DNA of 64,000 nt from Serratia plymuthica NBRC 102599. GTDB lineage: Bacteria > Pseudomonadota > Gammaproteobacteria > Enterobacterales > Enterobacteriaceae. The notes under the pieces are model-generated. The model worked only from the letters and a program-made list of their open reading frames with translations, was not told the DNA's origin and ran no database searches. How positions within the stretch are numbered: the first letter of the stretch is position 1; each line of letters opens with the position of its first letter. The position numbers were made by a program, and so were the translations under genes. Location of the stretch: the NCBI RefSeq assembly GCF_001590925.1, contig NZ_BCTU01000007.1, positions 245,211 to 309,210 of the forward strand, given 5' to 3'. Positions 16,736 through 26,044 of the stretch are shown piece by piece.

Positions 16736-17329
16736 TCAGAACTGCCAGCGCAGCCAGGCGAAGAACACGTTGCCGTTGTTATAAGTGCCGGGAATGTAGG
16801 TCGCCTGGAAGGTCAGCTGTTTATAGCCGATCGACGCCAGCGGCAACGGCGCCGGGATAGGAATGTAGTTCCAGTTATCCCGCGCGGTAATGCTGGCGGT
16901 AAAGCCCAATCCCAGGCGGAAATCCTTGTCATCCAGCGGCCGCCAGATTTTCTCGTAAGCGTAACCGCCGATCGGTTCCCACTTGTTGAACGAATCCTTG
17001 AACGCCATCAGATAGATGCCGTGCCAGTCACCGTCGCTATCGTAGCGCGAGATGCCATAACCGGCGCCCCAGGGCCGCTCATTGTACTTGTCGATGTGCT
17101 CGTCATCGTAAGTCCAGCGGTTATGCCAGGTGATGGCCGGCAGATAGATGTCTTTATTCGGCGAATTATTCCAGGTTTCCGATACGTTATCGGTGAAACG
17201 TTGCCACAGCCCCGGTTTTTCAGCCTGTACGGAATTGCTATTTCCTGCACCAACCTCTGCGTAAGAAGGTAGTGCAGGAAACATCAACGCCATCGAGCAA
17301 GCCATAATTGTCCGTTTAAAAAACATCAT
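16736..17329 (-). CDS. pagP: Lipid A palmitoyltransferase PagP
   Basis: 197 residues with a cleavable signal (ending LPSYA). PagP moves palmitate from phospholipid to lipid A in the outer membrane and raises resistance to cationic peptides. The match to E. coli PagP is strong: [10 protein letters not shown] with the active-site His, [24 protein letters not shown] with the catalytic Asp-Ser pair, [11 protein letters not shown], and the C-terminal beta-strand [16 protein letters not shown]. It folds as an 8-stranded barrel behind an amphipathic helix. PhoP control is known in Salmonella. Here the leader region contains a 16-bp inverted repeat (17432-17447), but no clear PhoP direct repeat is seen. 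Confidence 0.96.
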   Translation of the reverse strand: MMFFKRTIMACSMALMFPALPSYAEVGAGNSNSVQAEKPGLWQRFTDNVSETWNNSPNKDIYLPAITWHNRWTYDDEHIDKYNERPWGAGYGISRYDSDGDWHGIYLMAFKDSFNKWEPIGGYAYEKIWRPLDDKDFRLGLGFTASITARDNWNYIPIPAPLPLASIGYKQLTFQATYIPGTYNNGNVFFAWLRWQF

Positions 17330-18221
17330 AAAGCTCCTGTAAAATTAAGGCCGGGGATTCTTACCGATCGCATTAGCAAGATCAAGCTGTATCTTATTTA
17401 TCCAAGATTTTTTTCCCACTTCATTGCAACTCGGTTAAGTTTAACCGTCGGCAAGGAATATCATTCCGTGAGTCCTGTTACGGGCGCTCAGCCTACTGCT
17501 CCCCCAATACCCCGTCTGTCGGAAAACTCCGCAATAATGGCGGTCTCCCCCGCGTTGGCCGATCTTCGTCTTTAAGCAAAGTGTAGCGAAATCGTTACTG
17601 TCGCCCGGAATAGGAATGTGATGGCCACCCCGTTTGCAACCGCGGCTGAAAGCCCGCTGGGCGGGCTATCCCCAGCAAACAGACGGCTCGCCAGAATATA
17701 GCCCCCCTGTAAAGGAGCCATTACATCAAAGCACTATTGAAGATACTCTTTCATCGCCTGCGGATAACAACCTGCAATTTAATGAGCTCCCCACCGGAGA
17801 TACTTAAAAAGAGTTATTTATTGCGGCAAACAAAACGAGAAAAGCAAAAAAGTCGCGGTAATAAAAAAAAGGGATTACCCCTGCCGGCAAAAGTACCGAG
17901 AGATTGCCGAACGCCCCATTATCTGCGCGCCCTATCCCGATTTTACTGTTCAATCAGATTCAATGAAAAATGCCACCGCCCAATAACCTTATTTTTAATA
18001 TTGATTACTGGCAACGTAAACCCCCGAATACAATCCCGCCGTTCACCCCACCGCAACCCTAACTTGAACAAGTGGGGTGTTTAAATAATGGTTAAAGCCA
18101 GCGAGAAAAAACCGTTTGTACCAGAGCGGACTATTTACTCATTCGCCACACAACATCGCCGGCAATGTATTTTGCTGATTTCTGCCTGATAAAAGAAAAG
18201 AGATAAAATCCGGAGAAACAC
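17330..18221. other. 892-base intergenic region between pagP and ipdC
   Basis: This region holds both divergent promoters. Seen here: a near-palindrome at 17432-17447, and a GC-rich hairpin (AGCCCG-CTGGG-CGGGCT) near 17650. A 115-codon ORF (17737-18084) is rejected as noncoding because of its composition. Part of the region may encode a leader or small RNA, but nothing was recognised. Confidence 0.6.
17432..17447. promoter_or_regulatory. Inverted repeat upstream of pagP
   Basis: CGGTTAA-GT-TTAACCG, 7-bp arms, about 100 bases upstream of the pagP start. A possible operator; the binding protein is unknown. Confidence 0.3.
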
Positions 18222-19898
18222 ATGAAGATCACTATTGGAGCCTTTATTCTGCAACAGCTCAGTACCCTGAGCATCGATCGTATTTATGGCGTGCCCGGCG
18301 ATTATAACCTGGCGCTGCTGGAACTGATTGAACAGCAAGGCGAACTTGAATTTATCGGTAATTGTAACGAACTGAACGCCTCTTATGCCGCCGATGGCTA
18401 TGCGCGCCTTAAAGGTGCCGGAGCGCTAATCACTACCTACGGCGTTGGCGACCTGGCCGCGCTGTCCGGCATTGCCGGCGCCTATGCCGAATCCGCACCG
18501 GTGATCTGCCTGTCCGGCACCCCGCCGCTGCATGCGATGAAAAATCATGAACTGCTGCACCACACGCTGGCGGACGGTAACTTTGATAACGTCATGAACT
18601 GCTTTAAACAGTTCACCGTCGCCCAAGCGTTAATCACACCGGAAAATGCGGCGGTGGAAATTCCGCGCGTTATTTCCCGCGCCTGGACGGAAAAGAAACC
18701 GGTTTATTTACAGTTGCCTTCCGATATTTGCGATGTAGAAATTGAAATAGCCCAGACGAGCACTCCACCACAATTACCGCAAAGCGACCAATATAATGTC
18801 CAACTGGCGGCGATGGCATTGCTGGCACGCATCAAACAGGCGAAAAAACCGATTATTCTGGTCGACCAAATGGTGGATCGCTTTCAGCTTCAGCAATTAG
18901 TGATCGAGGTTGCCCATAAATTTGCGATCCCACTCACCAACATGCCGACGGCAAAATGCATTATCCCGGAAACCACCGCGGGCTGGATGGGTGGCTACAG
19001 CGGCGACCTGTCGCGCCCCGAGTTGTACGAGCACATGGCGAACACCGACTGCGTGCTGACCTTCGGCGTACGCCTGGTCGATTCCACCACCGGTTATTTC
19101 TCGCATCAAATCCCTGCCGGCGCGCAGATTGATATTCAGCCTTTCTCGCTGAAACTGGGCAATACCTCCTACCCGGCGGTAGCGGCGGCGGACCTGCTGC
19201 AAGCGCTGCTGGCGCTGGATAAAGGCATGGCGGCCCCGCCGCTGGCACCGCTTCCCGAACAAAAATACCGGCTGGCGACGCCGGGCGAAGCGGCTCTCGA
19301 TCAGGCCTATTTCTGGCAGCGGATGCAGCGCTTTATTCAGGCGGATGACGTGCTGGTGGTGGAGAACGGCACCTCAGGGGCGGCGATTGGCGGCATGCGC
19401 ATGCCGGACCGCGTGAAAGTGGTTAATCAGCCGATCTGGGGGTCGATTGGTTATACTCTGCCGGCGCTGCTCGGCACCCTGATGGCCGCGCCACATCGTC
19501 GGCATCTGCTGTTTATTGGCGATGGCTCCTTCCAGCTCACCGCCCAGGAGGTCTCCACCCTGCTGCGCTATGAGCAAAAGCCCATCATTTTCCTGATTAA
19601 TAACGACGGCTACACCATAGAGCGCTACATTCTCGGGGAGAATTCGTCTTACAACGACATTGGCCCCTGGGATTACGCCAAACTGCCGGCGGTGCTCAAC
19701 ACCCAGGCTACGCCGTTCAGCGTGGCGGTCGAAACCACTCAACAACTGGAGCTGGCGCTGGAACAGGCTTCACGCCAGGATCGGCTGGCCTTTATCGAAG
19801 TCAAGGTACCGATGATGGATACCCCGCCGGTGATGAAAGAGTTCTGCAACCGCTGCAATAACTTCAACTTCGGCCTGACCAACCCGCGCCGCGCCTAA
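18222..19898 (+). CDS. ipdC: Indolepyruvate/phenylpyruvate decarboxylase (ThDP-dependent)
   Basis: 558 residues, the usual length for alpha-keto acid decarboxylases of the IpdC/pyruvate decarboxylase group. Features: the ThDP-activating Glu50 (NCNELNASYAADGYAR), the active-site His pair near residues 113-114 (ELLHHTLADG), and the GDGSFQLTAQE ... NNDGYTIE ThDP/Mg motif from about residue 430. These enzymes decarboxylate indolepyruvate or phenylpyruvate to aryl acetaldehydes on the way to indole-3-acetate, tryptophol or phenylethanol. The start has CGGAGAAACAC upstream. It stands alone, with feaB 6 kb downstream able to oxidise one of its products. The substrate range cannot be read from sequence. 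Confidence 0.88.
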   Translation: MKITIGAFILQQLSTLSIDRIYGVPGDYNLALLELIEQQGELEFIGNCNELNASYAADGYARLKGAGALITTYGVGDLAALSGIAGAYAESAPVICLSGTPPLHAMKNHELLHHTLADGNFDNVMNCFKQFTVAQALITPENAAVEIPRVISRAWTEKKPVYLQLPSDICDVEIEIAQTSTPPQLPQSDQYNVQLAAMALLARIKQAKKPIILVDQMVDRFQLQQLVIEVAHKFAIPLTNMPTAKCIIPETTAGWMGGYSGDLSRPELYEHMANTDCVLTFGVRLVDSTTGYFSHQIPAGAQIDIQPFSLKLGNTSYPAVAAADLLQALLALDKGMAAPPLAPLPEQKYRLATPGEAALDQAYFWQRMQRFIQADDVLVVENGTSGAAIGGMRMPDRVKVVNQPIWGSIGYTLPALLGTLMAAPHRRHLLFIGDGSFQLTAQEVSTLLRYEQKPIIFLINNDGYTIERYILGENSSYNDIGPWDYAKLPAVLNTQATPFSVAVETTQQLELALEQASRQDRLAFIEVKVPMMDTPPVMKEFCNRCNNFNFGLTNPRRA

Positions 19899-19912
19899 CC
19901 GCGCCGTTATCC

Positions 19913-19938
19913 GCCGCTTCTCAGGAAGCGGCCGTTTT
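19913..19938. terminator. ipdC terminator
   Basis: An 8-bp stem GCCGCTTC/GAAGCGGC with loop TCAG, followed by CGTTTT. It overlaps the stop codon of the convergent LysR gene. Confidence 0.7.
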
Positions 19939-20793
19939 CCCCAGCGCCTGTACGATCCGTTGTTGCAGCCTTTGCAGCAGCGGATGATGCCGTTTGGCCC
20001 CCAGGCGCAGCGCATTCACCACTTCGGGCAGCGGCATGCTGCGTTCAAACCCGGCATCGACCTGCACCCGGCGATCGAGACATTGCTGGCTGAGCAGGCC
20101 AATCCCCATGCCCGCAGAAATGGCCACCAGCATGCCGGCTATCGAGGGGCACTCAACGCAGACCCGGTAATCGATGCCCGCCGCGCTCAGGCGCTCCTCC
20201 GCCAGGCCGCGGTAAAAACAGTCCGGCCCGTAGCTCACCAGCTTCACCCTCTCGCCCGGCTGGTAATGCCACCCAGGCGGGACGCACCAATGAATGCGTT
20301 CGCTTTCCAGCGCCACATCCTCGGTGCTCAGGGCATCGCGGAACTGCTGATGCAGCACCAGGTCGAGATCCCCTTTCGCGAGAGCAGCACGCAATACCTG
20401 GCTTTGTTCAATCACCAACTGCACGTCAACCTGCGGATGCTGATGGGTAAATGCCGTCAGCAAAGCGGCCAATTGGGCCAACGGCATCTGTTCCGTGGCG
20501 CCAAAACGCACCACGCCCTGCAATGACGAGGGCGAAAAGTGGGCCAGCGCCCGATCGTGAGCCTGCAGGATGCGCCGTCCGTGCAGCAGCAGCGCCTCGC
20601 CGTCGGCGGTGGCGGTCAACATGCCGCCCTGACGATCGATCAGAATGCGCCCCAGCTGTTCCTCCAGCCGTTTGATTTTCCAGCTCACCGCCGACTGACT
20701 GAGATTGAGCTGTTGCGCGGCGCGCGTCATGCTGCCGGTATCAATGACGCTTTGCAGCGCCCGTAATGCATCGATGGATAAACGCGGGGTCAT
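19921..20793 (-). CDS. LysR-family transcriptional regulator
   Basis: 290 residues. HTH residues 1-60 (LSIDALRALQSVIDTGSMTR, LSQSAVSWKIKRLEEQLG) are followed by a LysR substrate-binding domain ending near the C-terminus. An upstream ATG at 20829 would give 302 residues; neither start has a strong Shine-Dalgarno, and the shorter one begins the usual LysR N-terminus. It is divergent from the alpha/beta hydrolase-GST pair, which it probably controls. An inverted repeat at 20865-20882 lies between the genes. Confidence 0.85.
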   Translation of the reverse strand: MTPRLSIDALRALQSVIDTGSMTRAAQQLNLSQSAVSWKIKRLEEQLGRILIDRQGGMLTATADGEALLLHGRRILQAHDRALAHFSPSSLQGVVRFGATEQMPLAQLAALLTAFTHQHPQVDVQLVIEQSQVLRAALAKGDLDLVLHQQFRDALSTEDVALESERIHWCVPPGWHYQPGERVKLVSYGPDCFYRGLAEERLSAAGIDYRVCVECPSIAGMLVAISAGMGIGLLSQQCLDRRVQVDAGFERSMPLPEVVNALRLGAKRHHPLLQRLQQRIVQALGKTAAS

Positions 20794-20864
20794 CAGCACG
20801 CCATGACAAAAATGGGATTTACCAACCATAACTTGTCATTGGCGTCATGAAAAGAGAATGAGTA

Positions 20865-20882
20865 GGTTGGGTACAGCCAACC
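20865..20882. promoter_or_regulatory. Inverted repeat before the alpha/beta hydrolase gene
   Basis: GGTTGG-GTACAG-CCAACC, 6-bp arms, just upstream of the GGAGAG ribosome binding site. Possibly part of the LysR operator, or a leader hairpin that limits translation. Confidence 0.3.
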
Positions 20883-20895
20883 CCATGGAGAGATC

Positions 20896-21741
20896 ATGAT
20901 GAACGACTTCCCTACCCTGCTCGATCGGCACATTATCGTCGGTGGCCATCGCATTGCCGCCGGCGTACACGGTGCAGGCGCTCCGCTGGTGTTGGTGCAC
21001 GGTACGCCCGCCCACTCGATAATCTGGCGTAATCTGCTGCCCAGGTTGACGTCTGCGGGCTTTCAGGTCCACCTCTACGATTTACTGGGTTTTGGCGCGT
21101 CAGAGCGCCCGCTGTCAGCAGACACATCGATTGCCGCACAGGCGGAGTTGCTGATTGGCCTGCTGGATCACTGGCAACTGGATACCGCCCACGTCTTCGG
21201 TCACGATATTGGCGGTGCGCTGTCATTACGTGCGGCGTTTAACCATGCGGAGCGCTTTCGCTCGCTGACCATCGCAGATATTTGCAGCTACGATTCCTGG
21301 CCTTCACCCACCTGGCGCGGTATTCGCGATAACTATCGTCAGTACGCCGTGATGGACGAGCGGCAGCATGAGCAAATCCTGGTGCGGCAACTGAAAATGG
21401 CGGTGTTCGACAAATCGCTGATGGAAGGCGAATTATTGCAGCGCTATCTGTCGCCGATCGTCGGCGTGGTCGGCCAACCGGCGTTCTATCAGCAGCAAAT
21501 CGCCCATTACAACGCCCGTTATACTGAGGATTTCGCACAGCGCCTGCCCGAACTGCGCCTGCCGGTGCAGATCCTGTGGGGCGAAAACGATGAATGGCAA
21601 CCGGTCAGTTACGCTTACCCTTTGCAGGCCGACATTCCCGATGCCAGGCTACAGGTGATCCCCCGCGCGGGGCATTTTCTCATGGAAGACGCGCCGGAGA
21701 CGGTGGCGCAACTGTTGGCGGCATTTATACATTCACTTTAA
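20896..21741 (+). CDS. Alpha/beta hydrolase with Asp nucleophile (haloalkane dehalogenase/epoxide hydrolase-like)
   Basis: 281 residues. The oxyanion loop is LVHGTPAHS (about 42-50). The nucleophile elbow is FGHDIGG with Asp104, as in haloalkane dehalogenases and epoxide hydrolases rather than the Ser of esterases. The acid lies in WGENDEWQP, and the catalytic His in RAGHFLMED near the C-terminus. GGAGAG precedes the double ATG. It is followed 28 bases later by a GST-family gene, so the pair may detoxify an electrophile such as an epoxide or halide. The exact reaction is unknown. Confidence 0.85.
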   Translation: MMNDFPTLLDRHIIVGGHRIAAGVHGAGAPLVLVHGTPAHSIIWRNLLPRLTSAGFQVHLYDLLGFGASERPLSADTSIAAQAELLIGLLDHWQLDTAHVFGHDIGGALSLRAAFNHAERFRSLTIADICSYDSWPSPTWRGIRDNYRQYAVMDERQHEQILVRQLKMAVFDKSLMEGELLQRYLSPIVGVVGQPAFYQQQIAHYNARYTEDFAQRLPELRLPVQILWGENDEWQPVSYAYPLQADIPDARLQVIPRAGHFLMEDAPETVAQLLAAFIHSL

Positions 21742-21769
21742 ACGGGCAATATGCCCAGGAGAAAACCTG

Positions 21770-22378
21770 ATGGAATTGATTGGCATGCTGGATTCACCCT
21801 ATGTGCGCCGGGTGGCTATTTGCCTGAAATTATTGGGCGTCGAATTTGAACACCGCGCAGTGTCGGTATTTCGCGATTTTGAACGGTTCAAAACCCTCAA
21901 TCCGGTGGTGAAAGCCCCGACGCTGGTGCTGGCCGACGATCAAATCCTGATGGATTCGTCGCTAATTCTGGAGTACGCCGCCGGGCTGGTTCCCGCCGGC
22001 CAGGCCTTGTTGCCGGCGCACGGACCCGCACGGCTGCGCGCTTTGCAACTGACCGGGCTGGCGCTGGCCGCCTGCGAAAAAACGGTGCAAATCGTTTATG
22101 AACAGCAGCAGCGCCCGCAGGAGAAACAGCATCAGCCGTGGCTGGATCGCGTTCAGGGCCAATTGCTGGCGGCTTACGCCGAACTGGAAAAACTGCTGGC
22201 GCAAACCGCCGCCATACCGCAGGTTATGGGCAGCGCGGAGGTCAGCATGGCGGTGGCCTGGAGCTTTACTCAACTGATGCTGCCCGAACGGATCACCGCG
22301 CAGGCGCACCCGGTGCTGGCGGCGTTTTCCGCCCAGGCCGAGCGACACCCCGCGTTTATCAGCACCCCGCAGGTTTAA
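21770..22378 (+). CDS. Glutathione S-transferase family protein
   Basis: 202 residues. The N-terminal thioredoxin-like domain (MELIGMLDSPYVRRVAICLK) has the Ser-Pro-Tyr motif of the GST active-site loop. APTLVLADDQILMDSSLILEYA is the glutathione gamma-Glu binding site. An all-helical C-terminal domain follows (about 85-200). It is the second gene after the alpha/beta hydrolase (AGGAG upstream), suggesting joint detoxification. The stop overlaps the stop of the convergent DUF1615 gene. Its substrate is unknown. Confidence 0.88.
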   Translation: MELIGMLDSPYVRRVAICLKLLGVEFEHRAVSVFRDFERFKTLNPVVKAPTLVLADDQILMDSSLILEYAAGLVPAGQALLPAHGPARLRALQLTGLALAACEKTVQIVYEQQQRPQEKQHQPWLDRVQGQLLAAYAELEKLLAQTAAIPQVMGSAEVSMAVAWSFTQLMLPERITAQAHPVLAAFSAQAERHPAFISTPQV

Positions 22379-23490
22379 CCCGCCGATGCGCGCGCCAGGC
22401 AACGCTGGCGCCGCTCATCCACCCGCTTGGCAAACCAGGCGGTGGTGAGTTTACGGGTAATTTTCGGGCTTTCCAGTTGGATGCCCGGCAGCATTTCGCG
22501 CGGCAGTTTCTTGCCGGCCGTTTTTTCCGCCAGCGCATAGACCCGCCCATAAAGACGGGTGTCGGCAAACTCGAACAGATCCCCTTTCTCCAGCGCCCCG
22601 CGGATCGCCGAATCGCTCATATCCAACCGCTTGCCGAGCGTGCGCACCGCCAACTCGGTGGAGCCGGGCTTATCGGTGCCGTAGTTAATCAAGTCACCGT
22701 CCAGCGCCAGCGGAATGCCGCTCGCCCGGCTGACCGCACTCTGGAACGCCGCATTGCGGCTGGCGTACCAGCCGGCATTGAAATCGGCAAAGCGGTAGAT
22801 CGGCTGGCTGTAGTCGGCCGGGTAGCCCAACAGGTGCGCGATACCAAAGTACATACCCCCACGGCGACTGAACACTTCACGGCGGATCGAACCGTCGATC
22901 GGGTACGGATACCCTTTGGCGTGCGCCTCGGCAAAGGCGATGCTCACCTGCATCGGCCCGGCGGTATGCACCGGGTTCAGGCTGCCGAACAGCTTTTGCC
23001 CCATCGGCACCGTATCGATCATGTCATCAAAGATGTCGCTCAGATCCTTCTCGGTGCGCACCTTATCCAGCCGTTCGCTGTAACTTTTGCCGTTCGGCGA
23101 TTTGATCAGCAGGGCGGTATGCACCAGGAAGTTCGGGATATGCAACTGGTCGGCACGGCGGTCGATCTCTTTCCAGGCGATGCTGGGCAACCCCGCGACT
23201 GGCGGATTGGCCTGGAAGGTCGACTCTTGCTCGGTCACCGCCAGTACCGAACACAGGTTTTCAGTGTTCGGTTCTATGCCCTGTGCGGCAAAGGCGGCGG
23301 TGATGTCGGTGGCCCAACCCTGGCGATCGGCCGCGTTGGCCGGCATCAGCCGCACCAGTTGCGCCTTGACGTCGGCGGGGCGATGCTCCGGCGCTGTCGT
23401 GGTTTTCGTAGTACAACCGGCCAGCACCAGCAGCGCGGCCAGGCTCAACGGACGTAAGGTCATCGAGTTGATATAACGGCGAATTGACAT
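22375..23490 (-). CDS. DUF1615 lipoprotein, lysozyme-like
   Basis: 371 residues. A lipoprotein signal (LSLAALLVLAGC) places it in the envelope. The rest is a full DUF1615 domain. LAVTEQESTFQANPPVAGLP resembles the catalytic Glu region of soluble lytic transglycosylase folds, and AGPMQVSIAFAEAHAKGYPY resembles the following 'GlyMQv' motif. A peptidoglycan-acting role is therefore plausible but not shown. The start could be the M at residue 10 (MTLRPLS); the ten extra residues before it are unusual for a lipoprotein signal. Confidence 0.82.
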   Translation of the reverse strand: MSIRRYINSMTLRPLSLAALLVLAGCTTKTTTAPEHRPADVKAQLVRLMPANAADRQGWATDITAAFAAQGIEPNTENLCSVLAVTEQESTFQANPPVAGLPSIAWKEIDRRADQLHIPNFLVHTALLIKSPNGKSYSERLDKVRTEKDLSDIFDDMIDTVPMGQKLFGSLNPVHTAGPMQVSIAFAEAHAKGYPYPIDGSIRREVFSRRGGMYFGIAHLLGYPADYSQPIYRFADFNAGWYASRNAAFQSAVSRASGIPLALDGDLINYGTDKPGSTELAVRTLGKRLDMSDSAIRGALEKGDLFEFADTRLYGRVYALAEKTAGKKLPREMLPGIQLESPKITRKLTTAWFAKRVDERRQRCLARASAG

Positions 23491-23526
23491 CTTTTCCCTG
23501 ATCGTTTGGCATAATCTGCACTGACG

Positions 23527-23586
23527 TTAGCCCAGCCGGAGAACACGATCCAGTTAAAAATAGGCGGATCAGATCGCCTGGGCTAA
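23527..23586. other. Long-range inverted repeat, possible structured leader RNA
   Basis: TTAGCCCAG (23527-23535) pairs perfectly with CTGGGCTAA (23578-23586). An inner GATCC (23547-23551) pairs with GGATC (23566-23570). The element sits in the divergent spacer, 36 bases before the GNAT start. It is not followed by a T-run, so it is not a terminator. Confidence 0.45.
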
Positions 23587-23622
23587 GCTCTGACGGCGAA
23601 ATAAACATCAAGGGATAATCCA

Positions 23623-24093
23623 ATGATTGAACTCAGGGACATGAGCCCGCAAGAATTTGAGCGCTATCGCACCCACGGCATCGAAGAATACGCTAAGGAT
23701 CTGGCGCGCGTGCTGCTGTTGAACCGGGAGCAGGCGCTGGTTGAAGCTACCGCCTCCTTCAACGACTCACTGCCCAACGGGGCGGCAACGTCGGGCCATC
23801 GGCTGGTTTGCGCTCGGCTGGCAGGCTCGGCAGAAAATATCGCCATCGTTTGGTACGCCATCAAACAACGAACTTACGGCAAGCAGCTGTTTATTTATGA
23901 TTTTGAAGTAGTAACCACCTGGCGCGGCAAAGGTTACGGCGAGCAAATTCTGAACGCGGTGCTGGACGCCGGCCGGGCCGACGGCGCGGAATATGCCGAG
24001 CTGGCGGTCTTCAACGACAACCCGACTGCGGCGCGGCTGTACGCCCGGCTGGGCTTCAAGGCGGTCAACACCCGCATGCATCGCAGGCTGTAA
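23623..24093 (+). CDS. GNAT family N-acetyltransferase
   Basis: 156 residues. The acetyl-CoA binding motif A is VVTTWRGKGYGEQILNAVLD (R/Q-x-x-G-x-G/A form), and NDNPTAARLYARLGFKAVNT is motif B. The N-terminal half (ELRDMSPQEFERYRTHGIEEY, then ALVEATASFNDSLPNG) is characteristic of a small-molecule GNAT subgroup. AAGGGAT lies upstream of the ATG. The transcript may carry the structured leader at 23527-23586. The acceptor substrate is unknown. Confidence 0.85.
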   Translation: MIELRDMSPQEFERYRTHGIEEYAKDLARVLLLNREQALVEATASFNDSLPNGAATSGHRLVCARLAGSAENIAIVWYAIKQRTYGKQLFIYDFEVVTTWRGKGYGEQILNAVLDAGRADGAEYAELAVFNDNPTAARLYARLGFKAVNTRMHRRL

Positions 24094-24135
24094 ACCGCGC
24101 CTTTCCTCCTTGCAGGCATTTTCAAAGGGCCAATA

Positions 24136-24158
24136 AACATGTATTTTACATGCAACAT
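24136..24158 (+). promoter_or_regulatory. NsrR-like site upstream of tehB
   Basis: AACATGTATTT-T-ACATGCAACAT fits the 11-1-11 inverted pattern of NsrR sites (AANATGCATTT-N-AAATGCATNTT). The left arm has one mismatch and the right arm about three. It lies 60-82 bases before the tehB start, a promoter position. Confidence 0.5.
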
Positions 24159-24217
24159 ATAAAAATCATTTTGTTCGCCCGCCACGCGCCGGCAACGCCC
24201 TGCCTCAGGAGAGACGC

Positions 24218-25078
24218 ATGAACGATCTGCTTTGTTATAAAACGCTGCCGCAATGGAACAGCGCAACGCTGCCGGCCGCCTTCCAGCAAAAACACAACAC
24301 CCAGACCGGCACCTGGGCCAGGCTTACCCTGCTGAGCGGCACCCTGACTTTCGCGCTGATGACGCAAGAAGGTGAAACCACCGAAACCTGGCAGTTCAAC
24401 CCCGAGAGCCAACCGCCGTTTATCGAGCCGCAGCAATGGCACCGCATCGTTTCCTTCTCGGATGACATGATCTGCCAGTTGGCTTTCTACTGTTCGCCGG
24501 AAGATTACTACGCTAAAAAGTATGAGCTGACGCGCACCCATTCGGAAGTGATCGAAGCCGCGCGGCAAATCGCCCCCGGCAAAACGCTGGATCTGGGCTG
24601 CGGCGGCGGACGCAATTCGCTTTACCTCAACCTGAAAGGCTTTGACGTCACCGCCTGGGACAAACACTCGCCGTCGATTGACAAGCTCAACGGCATCATC
24701 GACAGCGAAGCCCTGTCACACATCCGCGCCGGCACGCTGGACCTCAACACCCACTCTTTCAGCGGCGAATACGACTTTATTCTCTCCACCGTGGTGTTCA
24801 TGTTCCTGAACCGGGAGCGGATCCCCTCGCTGGTGCAGGAAATGCAAAATGGCACCCTCAGCGGCGGCCATAACCTGATCGTCGCGGCGATGGATACCCC
24901 GGATTATCCGTGCAACCTGCCCTTTCCGTTCACCTTTAAGCCAGGCGAGTTGAAAGACCATTACCGGGGCTGGGAAATTCTCAAGTACAACGAAGACGTT
25001 GGCCAACTGCACCGAACCGACACCGCCGGCAACCGCATCTCCCTGCGTTTCGCCACGCTGCTGGCACGAAAGCCCTAA
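24218..25078 (+). CDS. tehB: Tellurite resistance methyltransferase TehB (long form)
   Basis: 286 residues. The C-terminal domain (from about 100) is the TehB SAM methyltransferase: [20 protein letters not shown], motif [31 protein letters not shown], and [17 protein letters not shown]. Residues 1-90 form the extra cupin-like DUF1971 domain seen in Haemophilus-type TehB but absent from the shorter E. coli protein. TehB methylates tellurite and selenite in a SAM-dependent reaction. No tehA is next to it. A terminator follows. An NsrR-like site upstream suggests nitric-oxide control. Confidence 0.93.
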   Translation: MNDLLCYKTLPQWNSATLPAAFQQKHNTQTGTWARLTLLSGTLTFALMTQEGETTETWQFNPESQPPFIEPQQWHRIVSFSDDMICQLAFYCSPEDYYAKKYELTRTHSEVIEAARQIAPGKTLDLGCGGGRNSLYLNLKGFDVTAWDKHSPSIDKLNGIIDSEALSHIRAGTLDLNTHSFSGEYDFILSTVVFMFLNRERIPSLVQEMQNGTLSGGHNLIVAAMDTPDYPCNLPFPFTFKPGELKDHYRGWEILKYNEDVGQLHRTDTAGNRISLRFATLLARKP

Positions 25079-25093
25079 TCCTGAGCAAAAGAT

Positions 25094-25130
25094 TGGCGTC
25101 AGCGCCGCGGATGTCGACTGACGCCATTTT
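25094..25130 (+). terminator. tehB terminator
   Basis: An 8-bp stem TGGCGTCA/TGACGCCA with a 17-base loop, followed by TTTT. Confidence 0.65.
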
Positions 25131-25248
25131 CGGCAAACAACATGAAGTTTATTACGTTGCCAACCCACCTCTGCGGCGTTAGGATCGCGCACGGCTACGG
25201 GCGTAGCCAGTTTTTTTGCCTGTCAGTTCCGCGCATGGAGAGGTTATT

Positions 25249-25887
25249 GTGTTAGAAAGTTTTGGCGTCCTGAATCTTTGGACCTATCTGGCCGGGGTGA
25301 TTTTCATCATCATCCTGCCGGGCCCGAATACGCTGTACGTACTGAAAACCGGGGTTTCACGCGGCGTACGCGCCGGCTATACCGCTGCGCTGGGCGTGTT
25401 TATCGGCGATGCGATCCTGATCTTCTGCGCCTATATCGGCGTGGCCTCGTTGATCCGCACTACGCCGTTCCTGTTTACCCTGGTGCGTTTTCTCGGTGCG
25501 ATTTACCTGCTGTTCCTGGGCGCAAAAATCCTCTACGCCACCTTTATCCAGAAAAAAGCGGCGCAGCAACAGCAGGTTGAAGGCGGCCACAGCATCCTGC
25601 GCAAATCGCTGACACTGAGCCTGACCAACCCGAAGGCGATTTTGTTTTACGTGTCGTTCTTCGTGCAGTTTATCGATTTCAACTATGCCCACACCGGCCT
25701 GTCGTTCACTATCCTGGCCGTGATCCTCGAGTCGGTCAGTTTTATCTACATGACTACGCTGATCTTCTCCGGCGCGATGCTGGCGCACTTCTTTAACCAT
25801 AAGAAAGGGCTGGCAAAACTGGGCAACGGCCTGATTGGCCTGCTGTTCCTCGGCTTCGCCACCCGCCTGGCGACGCTCAGTTCGTAA
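25249..25887 (+). CDS. leuE: Leucine efflux protein LeuE
   Basis: 212 residues, a LysE/RhtB-family exporter collinear with E. coli LeuE ([70 protein letters not shown]). Six hydrophobic helices are seen. It exports leucine and related amino acids across the inner membrane. The start is GTG at 25249, aligned with the E. coli N-terminus and preceded by GGAGAGG; the longer ORF start at 25216 is rejected. Monocistronic with a hairpin after it. Confidence 0.92.
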   Translation: MLESFGVLNLWTYLAGVIFIIILPGPNTLYVLKTGVSRGVRAGYTAALGVFIGDAILIFCAYIGVASLIRTTPFLFTLVRFLGAIYLLFLGAKILYATFIQKKAAQQQQVEGGHSILRKSLTLSLTNPKAILFYVSFFVQFIDFNYAHTGLSFTILAVILESVSFIYMTTLIFSGAMLAHFFNHKKGLAKLGNGLIGLLFLGFATRLATLSS

Positions 25888-25896
25888 TCTGGTTTA

Positions 25897-25923
25897 GCAA
25901 CGGCTGAGCGCCTCAGCCGTTGC
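25897..25923. terminator. leuE hairpin terminator
   Basis: A perfect 12-bp stem GCAACGGCTGAG/CTCAGCCGTTGC with a 3-base loop just after the stop codon. It has no T-run. Confidence 0.6.
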
Positions 25924-26044
25924 CCCCTCACAGACTGTCACGCAGCACAAACCGAATGTCAGGCAGACAAAAGGCGATCCCGGCCGCCTGTTGTAGGCTT
26001 TGAAGGTTAACGATAACGACCTTTTTTGTCTGACAGGAGGGCGT

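Noticed and set aside
17737..18084. 115-codon plus-strand ORF before ipdC
   Set aside because: Basic, low-complexity translation, no ribosome binding site, no resemblance to any family; treated as spacer.
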